This document shows, piece after piece, positions 25,460 to 35,947 of a DNA stretch of 64,000 nt. Below the pieces are notes generated by a model. That model was not told the origin of the DNA and did not search any database. It worked only from the letters and a program-made list of their open reading frames with translations. Numbering within the stretch: the stretch's first letter is position 1; each line of letters begins with the position of its first letter. The translations under genes and the position numbers were made by a program. Origin of the DNA: Sorangium cellulosum So0157-2 (GTDB taxonomy: Bacteria; Myxococcota_A; Polyangia; Polyangiales; Polyangiaceae); contig NC_021658.1 of assembly GCF_000418325.1 (NCBI RefSeq), positions 9,438,001 to 9,502,000 of the forward strand, in the 5' to 3' direction.

Positions 25460-26629
25460 ATGCGAGCGATCTGCTGGAACGGGGTGAATGAGGTCGCGGT
25501 CGCGTCGGTGCCGGAGCCGAGGATCCTGAGCCCGCACGACGCCATCGTCCGCGTCTCGCTGTCGTCGGTCTGCGGCTCGGATCTGCACCTGCTCCACGGG
25601 TACGTCCCGACGATGAAGGAGGGCGACATCCTCGGGCACGAGTTCCTCGGCGAGGTCGTGGAGACCGGCGCGGAGGTGAAGCGGGTGCGGCGGGGCGATC
25701 GGGTCGTGGTGTCGTCCATCATCGGGTGCGGGCAGTGCGCGTATTGCCAGAGCGAGCTGTGGTCGCTCTGCGAGAACTCGAACCCTCACCACGTGGTGGC
25801 GGACAGGATCCTCGGGGACACGACGGCGGCGATCTTCGGCTACTCGCACGCCTTCGGGGGGTTCGCGGGGAGCCACGCCGAGTACGTGCGCGTGCCGTTC
25901 GCGGATCACGGCGCGTTCAAGGTGCCCGACGGGGTGCGGGACGAGAGCGCGCTGTTCGCGTCCGACGCGCTCACGACCGGCTACATGGGGGCCGAGCTCT
26001 GCGACATCCGGCCGGGCCACGTCGTGGCCGTGTGGGGGTGCGGCGGGGTCGGTCAGATGGCGATCAAGAGCGCGTATCTCCTCGGCGCCGAGCGCGTCAT
26101 CGCGATCGACCGGGTCCCGGAGCGCCTGGCGATGGCGAAGGCGCACGGGGGCGCCGAGGTGCTGAGCTACGCCGAGGTCGACGTGCAGGAGGCGCTCCGC
26201 GAGATGACGGGCGGGCGCGGCCCCGACGCGTGCATCGACGCGGTGGGCATGGAGGCCGACGGCGTGGGCCTGCAGCACGCGTATGATCGGGTGAAGCAGA
26301 CCTTCCGGCTGCAGAACGATCGCCCGCTCGTGCTGCGCGAGGCGATGCTGGCCTGCCGCAAGGGCGGTACGGTGGCGATCATGGGCGTCTATTCCGGGTT
26401 CGCCGACAAGATCCCGCTCGGGGCGCTCATGAACAAGGCCCTGATCGTCAGGACCGGACAGCAGCACGGACAGCGGTACATCCCGAGGATGCTGGATCTC
26501 ATCCAGCGCGGCGACCTCGATCCGTCGTACCTCGTGACGCACCGGCTGTGCCTGGAGGACGGGCCGCGCGGATACCGGCTGTTCGAGGAGCGCGCGGAGG
26601 GGTGCATGCGCGCGGTGTTCGCGCCCTGA
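25460..26629 (+). CDS. Zinc-dependent alcohol dehydrogenase (formaldehyde dehydrogenase-like)
   Basis: The 389-residue medium-chain dehydrogenase oxidises an alcohol or formaldehyde adduct with NAD(P). Catalytic zinc ligands are in VCGSDLHLLHG and GHEFLGEVV. The structural zinc site is CGQCAYCQSELWSLC (C-x2-C-x2-C-x7-C). The Rossmann motif is WGCGGVGQMAI. The FGGFAGSHAEYVRVPFAD insertion and the long central part resemble glutathione-independent formaldehyde dehydrogenases. The ATG at 25460 follows an AAAGGA site. A GTG at 25454 overlapping the preceding stop is an alternative. Pairing with an SRPBCC gene suggests shared handling of a hydrophobic or reactive substrate. Confidence 0.9.
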   Translation: MRAICWNGVNEVAVASVPEPRILSPHDAIVRVSLSSVCGSDLHLLHGYVPTMKEGDILGHEFLGEVVETGAEVKRVRRGDRVVVSSIIGCGQCAYCQSELWSLCENSNPHHVVADRILGDTTAAIFGYSHAFGGFAGSHAEYVRVPFADHGAFKVPDGVRDESALFASDALTTGYMGAELCDIRPGHVVAVWGCGGVGQMAIKSAYLLGAERVIAIDRVPERLAMAKAHGGAEVLSYAEVDVQEALREMTGGRGPDACIDAVGMEADGVGLQHAYDRVKQTFRLQNDRPLVLREAMLACRKGGTVAIMGVYSGFADKIPLGALMNKALIVRTGQQHGQRYIPRMLDLIQRGDLDPSYLVTHRLCLEDGPRGYRLFEERAEGCMRAVFAP

Positions 26630-26643
26630 CGCGCGCATGCGGC

Positions 26644-26744
26644 GAGAGGAGAGACCGCAAGGGCGCAAGAGGCGCAAGGACACAGAGCTGGAGAGAGATA
26701 TCTCTCTTCCCCTTGCGTGCCTCGCGCCCTCGCGGTCCTCTTCC
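26644..26744. repeat. Imperfect 100-bp inverted repeat with a perfect 16-bp core
   Basis: The core AGAGAGATATCTCTCT (26692-26707) is a perfect palindrome. Outer arms carrying GACCGC-AGGGCGC and GCGCCCTCGCGGTC-like sequences match imperfectly. The left arm has the CGCAAGGGCGCAAGAGGCGC pattern of short CGCAAG steps. It lies between two convergent genes, so it may be a terminator, a dispersed intergenic repeat, or both. Confidence 0.65.
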
Positions 26745-26784
26745 CACGAATGGATCTTCGCGGGATTTCGACGTGATCGGCGTT

Positions 26785-27438
26785 CTAGCGGCCCTGTTGT
26801 TGCTTCGCCAGATTCGCCTGGATCGCCTGCGCATGCTCCAGGTGGTGAACCACCTGCTCCCGCACGCGCTGGAGCTCCTGCCTCAGGGCCGGCTCCTTCG
26901 CCTTCGGGATGAGCTGCTCGTCCAGCATCCGCAGCTGATAGCGGTGCGTCATCACCTGGGCGTTCATGAACGCCTGGTCGAATTTCTGGGCCGGCTGCCG
27001 GCGGAGGTAGGCCGCGAAGAGCGGCGCGTGCCCGACGAGCATCGCGCTCGCCCGCGTCGGCTGCACCTGGATCCTGTGGCGCCGGAGGAGGGCGCTCAGA
27101 CGGCGCTCCGCCTGGGTGTGGGCTTCGATCATTTCACAGGCGAAATCCTTGACCTCGCGCGACCGGGCCTGCTTGCGGGCGATCGTCGCCATGGAGATCT
27201 CGAGCTGGTTGCTCGCCGAGACCACCCCGGCGATGGCGCCGTCCGACACCTGCGTGTGCGCGCGCTTCGGGGTCGCCTGCTGCGGCCGCTGCTGCTGCGG
27301 CCGCTGCTGCTGGGAGATCTGCGCGCCTTGCTGCTGAGCGTATCCTCCCCGCCCGGCCGCGTGCGCAGAGCCGCCGACGACGCTCGCGGCGAGCGCGGCG
27401 ATCACCGCGACCCGATGCCTGAAATGATGGCGCATCAT
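26785..27438 (-). CDS. DUF4142 family secreted protein
   Basis: This 217-residue protein begins MMRHHFRHRV after a GGAAGGGAA site. It has a signal peptide cleaved about after AHA (AALAASVVGGSAHA). A Gln/Pro repeat region (QQQRPQQQRPQQ) follows. The rest is a four-helix, ferritin-like DUF4142 domain, with SNQLEISMATIARKQARSREVKDFA and HAPLFAAYLRRQPAQKFDQAFM typical of the family. It is probably periplasmic. The biochemical role of DUF4142 is not established. The Gln tract comes from imperfect CAGCAG repeats at about 27280-27315. The gene is convergent with the alcohol dehydrogenase and divergent from DNA polymerase II. Confidence 0.8.
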   Translation of the reverse strand: MMRHHFRHRVAVIAALAASVVGGSAHAAGRGGYAQQQGAQISQQQRPQQQRPQQATPKRAHTQVSDGAIAGVVSASNQLEISMATIARKQARSREVKDFACEMIEAHTQAERRLSALLRRHRIQVQPTRASAMLVGHAPLFAAYLRRQPAQKFDQAFMNAQVMTHRYQLRMLDEQLIPKAKEPALRQELQRVREQVVHHLEHAQAIQANLAKQQQGR

Positions 27439-27895
27439 GGTGGATTCCCTTCCTTGTTTTCCGCGGTGCGCCTCACGGACCGATCCATGGAACACCCGCG
27501 GGTCACTACGTCTCCGACATCAAGCAAGCAGCGGACCCGCTCTCGACGGAATCGCCGGGACGGCGCTGCTCACCGCGGCGCGCGAGGGCGCGCGGCGAGG
27601 GCAGGCGCCGCGCACCCGGGCTGGCCTCCGGCGCCATGTCTCAGGCCTTCGCGGGAAGCGATGGATAGGCTGCCGTCAGCCATCCACGCGACGTCGCCTC
27701 CGCGAAAGGCGCGCTCTCCGGCGAGCCCTGGCTCCCGGGGCCGCCGCGCTCCTCCGGGAAATCCGTGGCGCCGGGGGTGAGACGGGGCTTGCGGGGGGCC
27801 GGTCCCGGTGGTCAAGTGCGGCGTGGCGCGGAGCGGTCCCGGGCCGCCCCGCGCGCCGGCGACGAGCTCGCCCGGAGGCCTCAGCGCACGCGCAC
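27439..27895. other. Divergent intergenic region without a recognised gene
   Basis: These 457 bp separate the DUF4142 gene from DNA polymerase II. Long open frames cross the region, including an upstream extension of the polymerase frame, but none carries a domain. It should hold two promoters; no confident -35/-10 or LexA-like site was found by eye. Confidence 0.5.
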
Positions 27896-30232
27896 ATGCC
27901 CGACCGCGGCTTCATCCTCACGCCCACGTACCGGGTCGTCGCCGGATGCCTGGAAATCCATCTGTACGCGGTGATGGAGGACGGCGCGCCGGCGCTCGTC
28001 ATCGAGGACCGGTTCAGGCCGTACTTCTTCGTGCGCGAGCGCGACGCGGACATCGCGCGGCGGCTCGCGGGCAACCGCGTCTCCCCGGAGGCGCTCGAGA
28101 CGCTCGACGGCGAGCCGGTGCTGCGCGTCTCCGCCGCGCTCCCGCGGGACGTCGCGGCGCTGCGCGACAAGCTGGCCGAGGCCGGCGCCGACGCCCTCGA
28201 GGCCGACGTGCGCTTCGCCTACCGCTTCCTCATCGATCGCGGCGTCCGCGGGGCGTTCGCGGTCTCCGGGCCGTTCGAGCTCCGCCCGGGCGTCGGGCGC
28301 GTGTACAAGAACCCCGAGCTCTTCCCCGCGACGTTCGTCCCGGCGCTGCGCGTGCTGTCGCTCGACATCGAGACGAGCCTCGACGGCGAGCAGCTCTATG
28401 CGATCGCCGTCGCCGGCGCGGGCGGCGAGCGCTGCCTGCTGGTCCGGGACGAGCCCGTCCCGTCCGGCCTGCCCGCCTACGTCGAGCGCTTCCCCGACGA
28501 GCGGACGCTGCTCGAGCGGTTCCTCGCGCACGTCGCGGACGCGGATCCCGACGTCCTCACCGGCTGGAACATCCCGGATTTCGATCTGCCGGCGCTCCAG
28601 CGCTATTGCCGCCGCGCCGGGCTCTCGTGCGCGCTCGGGCGGGGCCCCGAGGAGGTCTCGATCCTGCGCGACCCGGGCTTCTCGCGCGAGGCGCGCGCCG
28701 TGCTCCCGGGGCGCGTGGTGCTCGACGGCCTCGCGCTGCTCCGCAGCGCCTTCATGCGCCTCGAGGACTACCGCCTCGAGACCGCCGCACAGACGATCCT
28801 CGGGCGCGGCAAGCTGTTCAAATCCGACGACCGGGGCGCGCAGATCGAGGCGTCGTACCGCGACGACCCGGCGCTGCTCGCGGCGTACAACCTCGAGGAC
28901 GCCCGCCTCGTCCGGGACCTCCTGGAGAAGACCGGCCTCATCGAGCTCTCGGTCCGGCGGAGCTTGCTCACGGGCATGCAGCTCGACCGCGTCGGCGCGC
29001 AGATCGCCGCGATCGACTCGCTGTACCTGCCCGCGCTCCGCGCCCGCGGCAAGGTCGCGCCGTCGGTGTCGCAGGGGGCGCCGGACGAGGAGGTCGAGAT
29101 CGCCGGCGGCCTCGTGCTCGAGCCGCTCCCGGGGCTGTACCGCAATATCGTCGTCTACGATTACAAGAGCCTCTATCCGAGCCTCATCCGCACGTTCAAC
29201 ATCGATCCGCTCACCTTCGTGGCGGGGGACGGGGCGCCGCCGGAGGCGCTCATCGTGACGCCGGGCGGCGCGGCGTTCCGGCGCGGGGAGCCGGGCATCC
29301 TCCCCGAGCTTGTCGCGCGCCTCTGGGACGAGCGGGCCGAGGCGCGGCGGGCGGGCGACGAGCGCGGCGCCATGGCCATCAAGATCCTCATGAACTCGCT
29401 GTTCGGCGTGCTCGGCTCGCCGGCGTCGCGCCTGTTCTCCCCGGCCGTCGCGAACGCGATCACGAGCGCCGGCCAGCACGTCATCCGGCTGACGGCGGAG
29501 GCGGTGCGGAGGGCCGGGCACCGGGTCCTCTACGGCGACACCGACTCGCTCTTCGTCGACATCGGCGAGCCGGACGCCGCGCGCGCCGCCGCCCGCGCCG
29601 AGGAGCTCCGCGACGCCGTCTCCGCCTCGGTCGCCGCCGAGATCGCGAGGACCTTCGGGTGCGAGAGCCGGCTGGAGCTCGAGTTCGAGAAGGTCTATGC
29701 GCGCTTCCTCCTGCCCGAGCTGCGCGGCGCCGCGCAGGGCAGCAAGAAGCGCTACGCGGGCCTCGTCGCCGGCGAGGGCGGCGGCAAGCTCGAGATCGTC
29801 GGGCTCGAGGCGGTCCGGCGCGACGCGAGCGCGGTCGCGCGGCGCTTCCAGCGAGAGCTGCTCGACCTGGTCTTCCACGATCGCCCGGTCGAGGGCTTCG
29901 TGCGGACGTTCGTGGCGGAGCTCCGCGCGGGGCGGTTCGACGCGGAGCTCGTCTACAAGAAGGCGCTGCGCAAGCCGCTCGGCGCGTACACGAAGACGAC
30001 GCCGCCGCACGTGAAGGCGGCGCGCAAGCTCGGCGGGGACGCGGGGCGGATCGTGGCGTACGTGATCACGCGCGCGGGCCCCGAGCCGGTCGGCCAGACG
30101 ACGGCGCCGCCGGACTACGATCACTACGTGTCGCAGCAGCTCAAGCCGATCGCGGACTCGGTGCTCCGGTGGCTGGGCGGGGCGGACTTCGACGCGATGA
30201 CCGGCGCGAAGCGGCAGCTGTCGCTGTTCTGA
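27896..30232 (+). CDS. polB: DNA polymerase II (family B)
   Basis: The 778-residue enzyme is almost the length of E. coli Pol II (783). The 3'-5' exonuclease motifs are intact: LSLDIETS (Asp157, Glu159), GWNIPDFDLPAL, and YNLEDARLV. The polymerase motifs are DYKSLYPSLIRTFNIDP (A), KILMNSLFGVLGS (B) and YGDTDSLFVD (C). C-terminal thumb motifs KKRYAGLV and a final tail ending RQLSLF follow, the latter resembling a beta-clamp-binding peptide. Pol II restarts forks and bypasses lesions in the SOS response in gammaproteobacteria. The ATG at 27896 matches the family start; the longer upstream frame carries no recognisable domain. Confidence 0.93.
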   Translation: MPDRGFILTPTYRVVAGCLEIHLYAVMEDGAPALVIEDRFRPYFFVRERDADIARRLAGNRVSPEALETLDGEPVLRVSAALPRDVAALRDKLAEAGADALEADVRFAYRFLIDRGVRGAFAVSGPFELRPGVGRVYKNPELFPATFVPALRVLSLDIETSLDGEQLYAIAVAGAGGERCLLVRDEPVPSGLPAYVERFPDERTLLERFLAHVADADPDVLTGWNIPDFDLPALQRYCRRAGLSCALGRGPEEVSILRDPGFSREARAVLPGRVVLDGLALLRSAFMRLEDYRLETAAQTILGRGKLFKSDDRGAQIEASYRDDPALLAAYNLEDARLVRDLLEKTGLIELSVRRSLLTGMQLDRVGAQIAAIDSLYLPALRARGKVAPSVSQGAPDEEVEIAGGLVLEPLPGLYRNIVVYDYKSLYPSLIRTFNIDPLTFVAGDGAPPEALIVTPGGAAFRRGEPGILPELVARLWDERAEARRAGDERGAMAIKILMNSLFGVLGSPASRLFSPAVANAITSAGQHVIRLTAEAVRRAGHRVLYGDTDSLFVDIGEPDAARAAARAEELRDAVSASVAAEIARTFGCESRLELEFEKVYARFLLPELRGAAQGSKKRYAGLVAGEGGGKLEIVGLEAVRRDASAVARRFQRELLDLVFHDRPVEGFVRTFVAELRAGRFDAELVYKKALRKPLGAYTKTTPPHVKAARKLGGDAGRIVAYVITRAGPEPVGQTTAPPDYDHYVSQQLKPIADSVLRWLGGADFDAMTGAKRQLSLF

Positions 30233-30371
30233 CCTGGCGCCGCGCCCTCCGGGCGAGCCGAGCGGCGACGGCACCTCACCGGCGCGGGGAGCAAGATTTC
30301 GACGCGCGCCGCGTGCCCAAAACGGGGGGCTCGCGGTCCCAACGGCGGTCCTTCAACACGGGAGTCCCAGC

Positions 30372-31067
30372 ATGAACAGGTTTCCGTTCGTCTCCGCCGT
30401 CGTCGCCTCGTCCTTCCTTCTCCTCGCCTGCGATGCGCAGGTCGATCCCGAGTACCGCGGCGAGCCGCTCGCCACGATCCAGGGCGCCATCGTCGACGAG
30501 GGCGGCTCGACCGGGGGTCACCTGCGCACGGCCATCCTCAATTACAACTTCCTGGTCAACGACTTCGGGCACACCGACATCGCACCGGTGGTCGGGAGCT
30601 TTCCCGCCGAGTTCAGGATCGATCTGAACGTACCGCCCCCCGCCGAGGTTCTGAACGACTTCACGCGGGGTGGCGCGCGGCCGTCGGAGAGCCGGTTCAG
30701 CACCGGGTACATCGCCGTCCTCAAGGAGGGCCTGGACCCGAACGTCGACCCCGCCTCCATTGCCGGCCTCGCCGAGGAGTACATGCTGGTCTATGTCGAG
30801 ACCGACGTCCAGCCGGGGACCCAGTCGGAGCGGTTCCTGGGCGGCGCGCTCTCGGCCGGATACCACCTGATGAAGTGGGCCCCCATGACCGAGGCCGAGC
30901 TGCAGGCCTACGACGCCTGCAAGGCGACGCCAGACCCGAGGAGCTGCGGAGTCGCAGAAGGCGGAGACGCAGACGACCGCCTCGTGCCCAACCCGGAGGA
31001 GTTCGATTCCGAGGTGACCATCAGGATCGCGCCACCCCGACAGTTCGCCGCCGCGAACCTCTGGTGA
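30372..31067 (+). CDS. Lipoprotein of unknown function
   Basis: This 231-residue protein has a signal peptide and lipobox (VVASSFLLLAC). The mature part contains no domain I recognise. It is rich in acidic residues, with motifs such as ILNYNFLVNDFGHTDIAPVVG and EYMLVYVETDVQPGTQSERF. It is probably exported to the envelope. It precedes the ECF sigma factor gene by about 40 bp on the same strand and might be part of that unit or read separately. Confidence 0.7.
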   Translation: MNRFPFVSAVVASSFLLLACDAQVDPEYRGEPLATIQGAIVDEGGSTGGHLRTAILNYNFLVNDFGHTDIAPVVGSFPAEFRIDLNVPPPAEVLNDFTRGGARPSESRFSTGYIAVLKEGLDPNVDPASIAGLAEEYMLVYVETDVQPGTQSERFLGGALSAGYHLMKWAPMTEAELQAYDACKATPDPRSCGVAEGGDADDRLVPNPEEFDSEVTIRIAPPRQFAAANLW

Positions 31068-31106
31068 GCGCCCAGCGGGTCAGGTCATGTCGCGAATGTG
31101 GTTTCG

Positions 31107-31607
31107 ATGGTAGCGTCGGCCGCCGTGCAGGGCGAGCTGGACGTCGAGCGGCTTTACCGGGCCCACGGGCACCACGTGCTCCGCCGGGCCCGCGCGCTGC
31201 TCGGCTCGGAGGAGGAGTCGCGCGACGTGCTGCAGGAGGTGTTCCTGTCGCTCGTCCAGTCCCCCGGGCAGTTCGAGCAGCGGAGCTCGCCCGCGACGTG
31301 GCTTTACAGCGCCACGACGCACCGCTGCCTCAACCGCATCCGCGACCGCAAGAACCGCGCGCGCCTGCTCGGGTCGGGCATGCCGTCGAGCGACGTCGGC
31401 GCCCCGCGCGCGGAGCAGACGGTGCAGGCCGCGCGGCTCCTCGCCGAGCTCCCCGACGAGCTGGCGCAGGCGGCGATCTATTACTACATCGACGAGAGCA
31501 CTCATGAGGAGATCGCGACGATCATGGGCTGTTCACGGCGGCACGTGGGCGACCTCCTCGCCCGCGTGAAGCAGTGGGCGGAAGCCATGGAGAGGAGGCC
31601 TGCATGA
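31107..31607 (+). CDS. ECF-type RNA polymerase sigma factor
   Basis: The 166-residue protein has the two-domain ECF layout. Region 2 includes LDVERLYRAHGHHVLRRARALLG, EESRDVLQEVFLSLVQ and the -10-melting RSSPATWLYSATTHRCLNRIRDRKNR. Region 4 is at the C-terminus (ELPDELAQAAIYYYIDESTHEEIATIMGCSRRHVGDLLARVKQW). It directs RNA polymerase to a small regulon, probably including its own operon. The next gene, an anti-sigma candidate, starts inside its stop (ATGA at 31604). An alternative GTG start lies at 31098. Confidence 0.88.
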   Translation: MVASAAVQGELDVERLYRAHGHHVLRRARALLGSEEESRDVLQEVFLSLVQSPGQFEQRSSPATWLYSATTHRCLNRIRDRKNRARLLGSGMPSSDVGAPRAEQTVQAARLLAELPDELAQAAIYYYIDESTHEEIATIMGCSRRHVGDLLARVKQWAEAMERRPA

Positions 31608-32437
31608 TCCCGTTCGAGAGATCTCGCCCCGAGGGCTGTCCGTCGGATCTGCGCTTCGACCGCCTGCTCGCCGGCGAGCTCGCTGCGGCCGAGGAGCAGG
31701 CCACCCGCGCGCACCTCGACGGCTGCGGGCGGTGCGCGGGGCGCCTCGCCGAGATCGAGGCGGGTCGCGCCGCGTTCCTCGCCGCTCCTCCCTCGCTGCG
31801 CGCCCCTCCGGCGCCGCGGGCCGCAGCGCCCGCGGTCCGGCGGCTCCGGCCGCGGGCCCTCGTCCCCGCCGGGCTCCGCGCGCGGGCCCTCGTCCCCGCC
31901 GTCACGGCGGCGCTCGGCGCCGCGGCCGTCCTCGCGGTGGCCCTGAACGTCGGCGTCCAGCCGCCCGACGAGCAGCGCGGCGACGACCGCGGCGCGCGGC
32001 CTCCGCCGGCGGCGCAGGGCGCGCGCATCAAGGGGGGCAGCGGCCGGATCGGGTTCTACGTCGCGCGGGGAGACGCCCTCGCGCCGGGCGGGCCGGGCGA
32101 GGTGGTCCACCCGAACGACAGGCTCCAGTTCACCTACTCCGCCGTGGACGCCGGCTTCTTCGCCCTGCTCAGCGTCGACGGCGCCCGCAAGGCGAGCGTC
32201 TACTTCCCGGCGGGGGACGTCGCGGCGCCGATCCAGCCCGGCGAGCAGGTGCCGCTGCCGAGCAGCGTCGTGCTCGACGAGACGCTCGGCGCGGAGACCG
32301 TCTACGGCCTGTTCTGCGAGACCCCCGTCGCCCTCGAGCCCCTCCGCGCCGCGCTCGAGGCCGCGCCCGAGCGCCCTCCCGCGCCCGCGGGCTGCCGTGT
32401 CGATCGCGTCTCGCTCGACAAGCGGGCGGCCCGGTGA
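31604..32437 (+). CDS. Zinc-finger anti-sigma factor with DUF4384-like exported domain
   Basis: This 277-residue protein has the HxxxCxxC zinc anti-sigma motif near residue 40 (HLDGCGRC), one membrane segment (about 85-115, LVPAVTAALGAAAVLAVAL), and an exported domain resembling DUF4384: GFYVARGDALAPGG, DRLQFTYSAVDAGFFALLSVDG and VYFPAGD-IQPGEQVPLP. It is inferred to hold the preceding sigma factor at the membrane and release it on an envelope signal. It is translationally coupled at both ends: ATGA with the sigma gene and GTGA with the caspase gene. Confidence 0.8.
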   Translation: MIPFERSRPEGCPSDLRFDRLLAGELAAAEEQATRAHLDGCGRCAGRLAEIEAGRAAFLAAPPSLRAPPAPRAAAPAVRRLRPRALVPAGLRARALVPAVTAALGAAAVLAVALNVGVQPPDEQRGDDRGARPPPAAQGARIKGGSGRIGFYVARGDALAPGGPGEVVHPNDRLQFTYSAVDAGFFALLSVDGARKASVYFPAGDVAAPIQPGEQVPLPSSVVLDETLGAETVYGLFCETPVALEPLRAALEAAPERPPAPAGCRVDRVSLDKRAAR

Positions 32438-34026
32438 TCCGCGCCCCGGCGCCGAGGCTCGTCGCCTTCGCCCTCGCCTGCGCGGCGCTGCTCGCGGCGC
32501 GGGCCGCGCTCGCGCGGGTCGAGCGGTACGCGGTCATCGCCGGCAACAACGCGGGCCTCCGGGGCGAGGTCGAGCTGCGGTATGCCGAGGCCGACGCCCT
32601 CAAGATGCACGACGTGCTGGTGGGGCTCGGCGGCTTCTCGCCGGCCAACGTGACGCTCCTGCGCGGCGGCAATGCCGAGGCGATGCGCCGCGCCCTGATC
32701 TCCATGAACAGCCGCATCCGCCAGGACATCACCGGCGGTGGCGTCGAGGCGGTGCTGGTCGTCTACTACTCGGGCCACGGCGACGCCCGCGCGCTCCACC
32801 TGGGCAACACGCTCCTGGATCTGCCGGAGCTGGAGCAGCTCGCGCGCGGCTCGGCGGCGCATTTCCGGCTCGTCATCGTCGACGCCTGCCGCTCCGGCGC
32901 CCTCACGCGCGTGAAGGGCGGCACGGCCGCGCCGCCGCTGACGATCAGGACCGACGCGCGCCTCGCGGGCGAGGGGGTCGTGTTCTTGACGGCGAGCTCG
33001 GCCAACGAGGACGCGCAGGAGTCCGATGCGCTGGGGGGCTCGTTCTTCACGCACTACCTCGCCTCGGGGCTCCTCGGCGCGGCCGACGACGACCGGAACG
33101 GCGTGGTCACGCTCGACGAGGCCTACCGGCACGTCTCCGAGGCCACCATCCGCGCCACGAGCCGGACGCTGGCCGGGACGCAGCACCCGACGTTCCGGTA
33201 CGAGCTGCGCGGCCAGGGCAAGCTCGCCCTCACCGCGCTGCCCGCGAGCGCCGCGCACCGGGGCACCGTCGAGCTGCCCGCGGGCAGGACGTACCTGCTC
33301 CTGGAGGGCGGCAGCCAGGGCCCGGTCGTCGCCGAGGTCGCGGCGACGGACGTGTCGCGCCGGCTCAGCGTGAAGCCGGGGCGCTACTTCGTGCGCGGCC
33401 GCGGCCAGGATCACCTGCTCGAGGGCGAGATCGCGGTGGAGGCGGGCAAGGCGATCCGCGTGGAGGACGCGATGCTCTCCAGGGCGGAGTACGCGCGCCT
33501 CGTGCGCAAGGGCCAGGAGGGCGCGGACGCCACGCACGGCGTGCAGGCGGGCTACCGGCTGCGCACCGCGTTCCACGAGGGCGAGTCGCCGTGCCACGGC
33601 GTCTTCGCGGGCTACACGCTCGAGCTCCGCCATCTCAGCGTCATGCCGCGCCTGAGCGCCTGCCGCGGCGGCTTCGAGAACGACGCGCTGCGGGCGAGCC
33701 GCGAGCAGCTCGACCTCGAGGTCCGGGTCGCCCACGCGTGGGACTTTCCCTGGGTGACGCTCGACGTGGGCGTGGGCCTGGGCGCGGGGCTCCTTCGCCA
33801 GGAGTTCGAGACGCGGGGCGTGGCGGCGCCGCGGACGAGCTTCGTCGGCTTCCTCGGCAGCGGGCTCGGCCTGACGGTCGACCTGCCGTCGGGGTTCCAC
33901 CTGCTCGGCCAGGTCGACGCCCAGACCTACTTCTTCCAGCGGGCGAGGCGCGGGTCGGGGGAGAGCGGCGCCGTCAGCGCCGAGTTCGCGGTGCGGCCGC
34001 TCGCCGGGCTCGGCAAGCGCTTCTGA
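32434..34026 (+). CDS. Secreted caspase-like (peptidase C14) protein
   Basis: This 530-residue protein starts with GTG (GTGA overlap with the anti-sigma stop). It has a signal peptide (LVAFALACAALLAARAALA). A caspase-family p20 domain with catalytic His in VVYYSGHGD (His115) and Cys in LVIVDACRSG (Cys152) covers about residues 30-270. A middle segment resembles beta-sandwich/PEGA-like repeats (RGTVELPAGRTYLLLEGG). The last 200 residues alternate in a pattern compatible with an outer-membrane beta-barrel. Bacterial C14 members are mostly metacaspase/orthocaspase-like. Here the protease seems tied to an envelope sigma/anti-sigma circuit. Confidence 0.85.
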   Translation: MIRAPAPRLVAFALACAALLAARAALARVERYAVIAGNNAGLRGEVELRYAEADALKMHDVLVGLGGFSPANVTLLRGGNAEAMRRALISMNSRIRQDITGGGVEAVLVVYYSGHGDARALHLGNTLLDLPELEQLARGSAAHFRLVIVDACRSGALTRVKGGTAAPPLTIRTDARLAGEGVVFLTASSANEDAQESDALGGSFFTHYLASGLLGAADDDRNGVVTLDEAYRHVSEATIRATSRTLAGTQHPTFRYELRGQGKLALTALPASAAHRGTVELPAGRTYLLLEGGSQGPVVAEVAATDVSRRLSVKPGRYFVRGRGQDHLLEGEIAVEAGKAIRVEDAMLSRAEYARLVRKGQEGADATHGVQAGYRLRTAFHEGESPCHGVFAGYTLELRHLSVMPRLSACRGGFENDALRASREQLDLEVRVAHAWDFPWVTLDVGVGLGAGLLRQEFETRGVAAPRTSFVGFLGSGLGLTVDLPSGFHLLGQVDAQTYFFQRARRGSGESGAVSAEFAVRPLAGLGKRF

Positions 34027-34066
34027 GCGCGGCGAGCGCCGCCCGCGCTCACCTCGCCGCCCGCGC

Positions 34067-35713
<1,647 letters not shown>

Positions 35714-35787
35714 GGGCCTCCGCATAGCCGAGCGCGCGGGACGAGCCAACCCTTCCACGAGGCGCCGGGGGGAGCCGCGGGGCGCGC

Positions 35788-35897
35788 GGGGGCGCGGACG
35801 GGACGCCGACTGGACACCGCGGGGGCGCCGACGGGACGCCACGGGGGCGCGGACGGGACGCCGACTGGACACCGCGGGGGCGCCGACGGGACGCCAC
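35788..35897. repeat. 55-bp perfect tandem duplication
   Basis: Positions 35788-35842 and 35843-35897 are identical. Within each unit the short motif GACGGGACGCC also recurs. It lies between the divergent pgm and alpha/beta hydrolase genes and is not clearly coding. Confidence 0.85.
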
Positions 35898-35947
35898 GGG
35901 CGCCGCGCGTGGCCGCGGCTGGATTGCCGCCCGGGCGACGCTCGGCG

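Noticed and set aside
35740..35947. Coding repeat protein over the 55-bp duplication
   Set aside because: 55 is not a multiple of three, so the repeat does not keep a frame.
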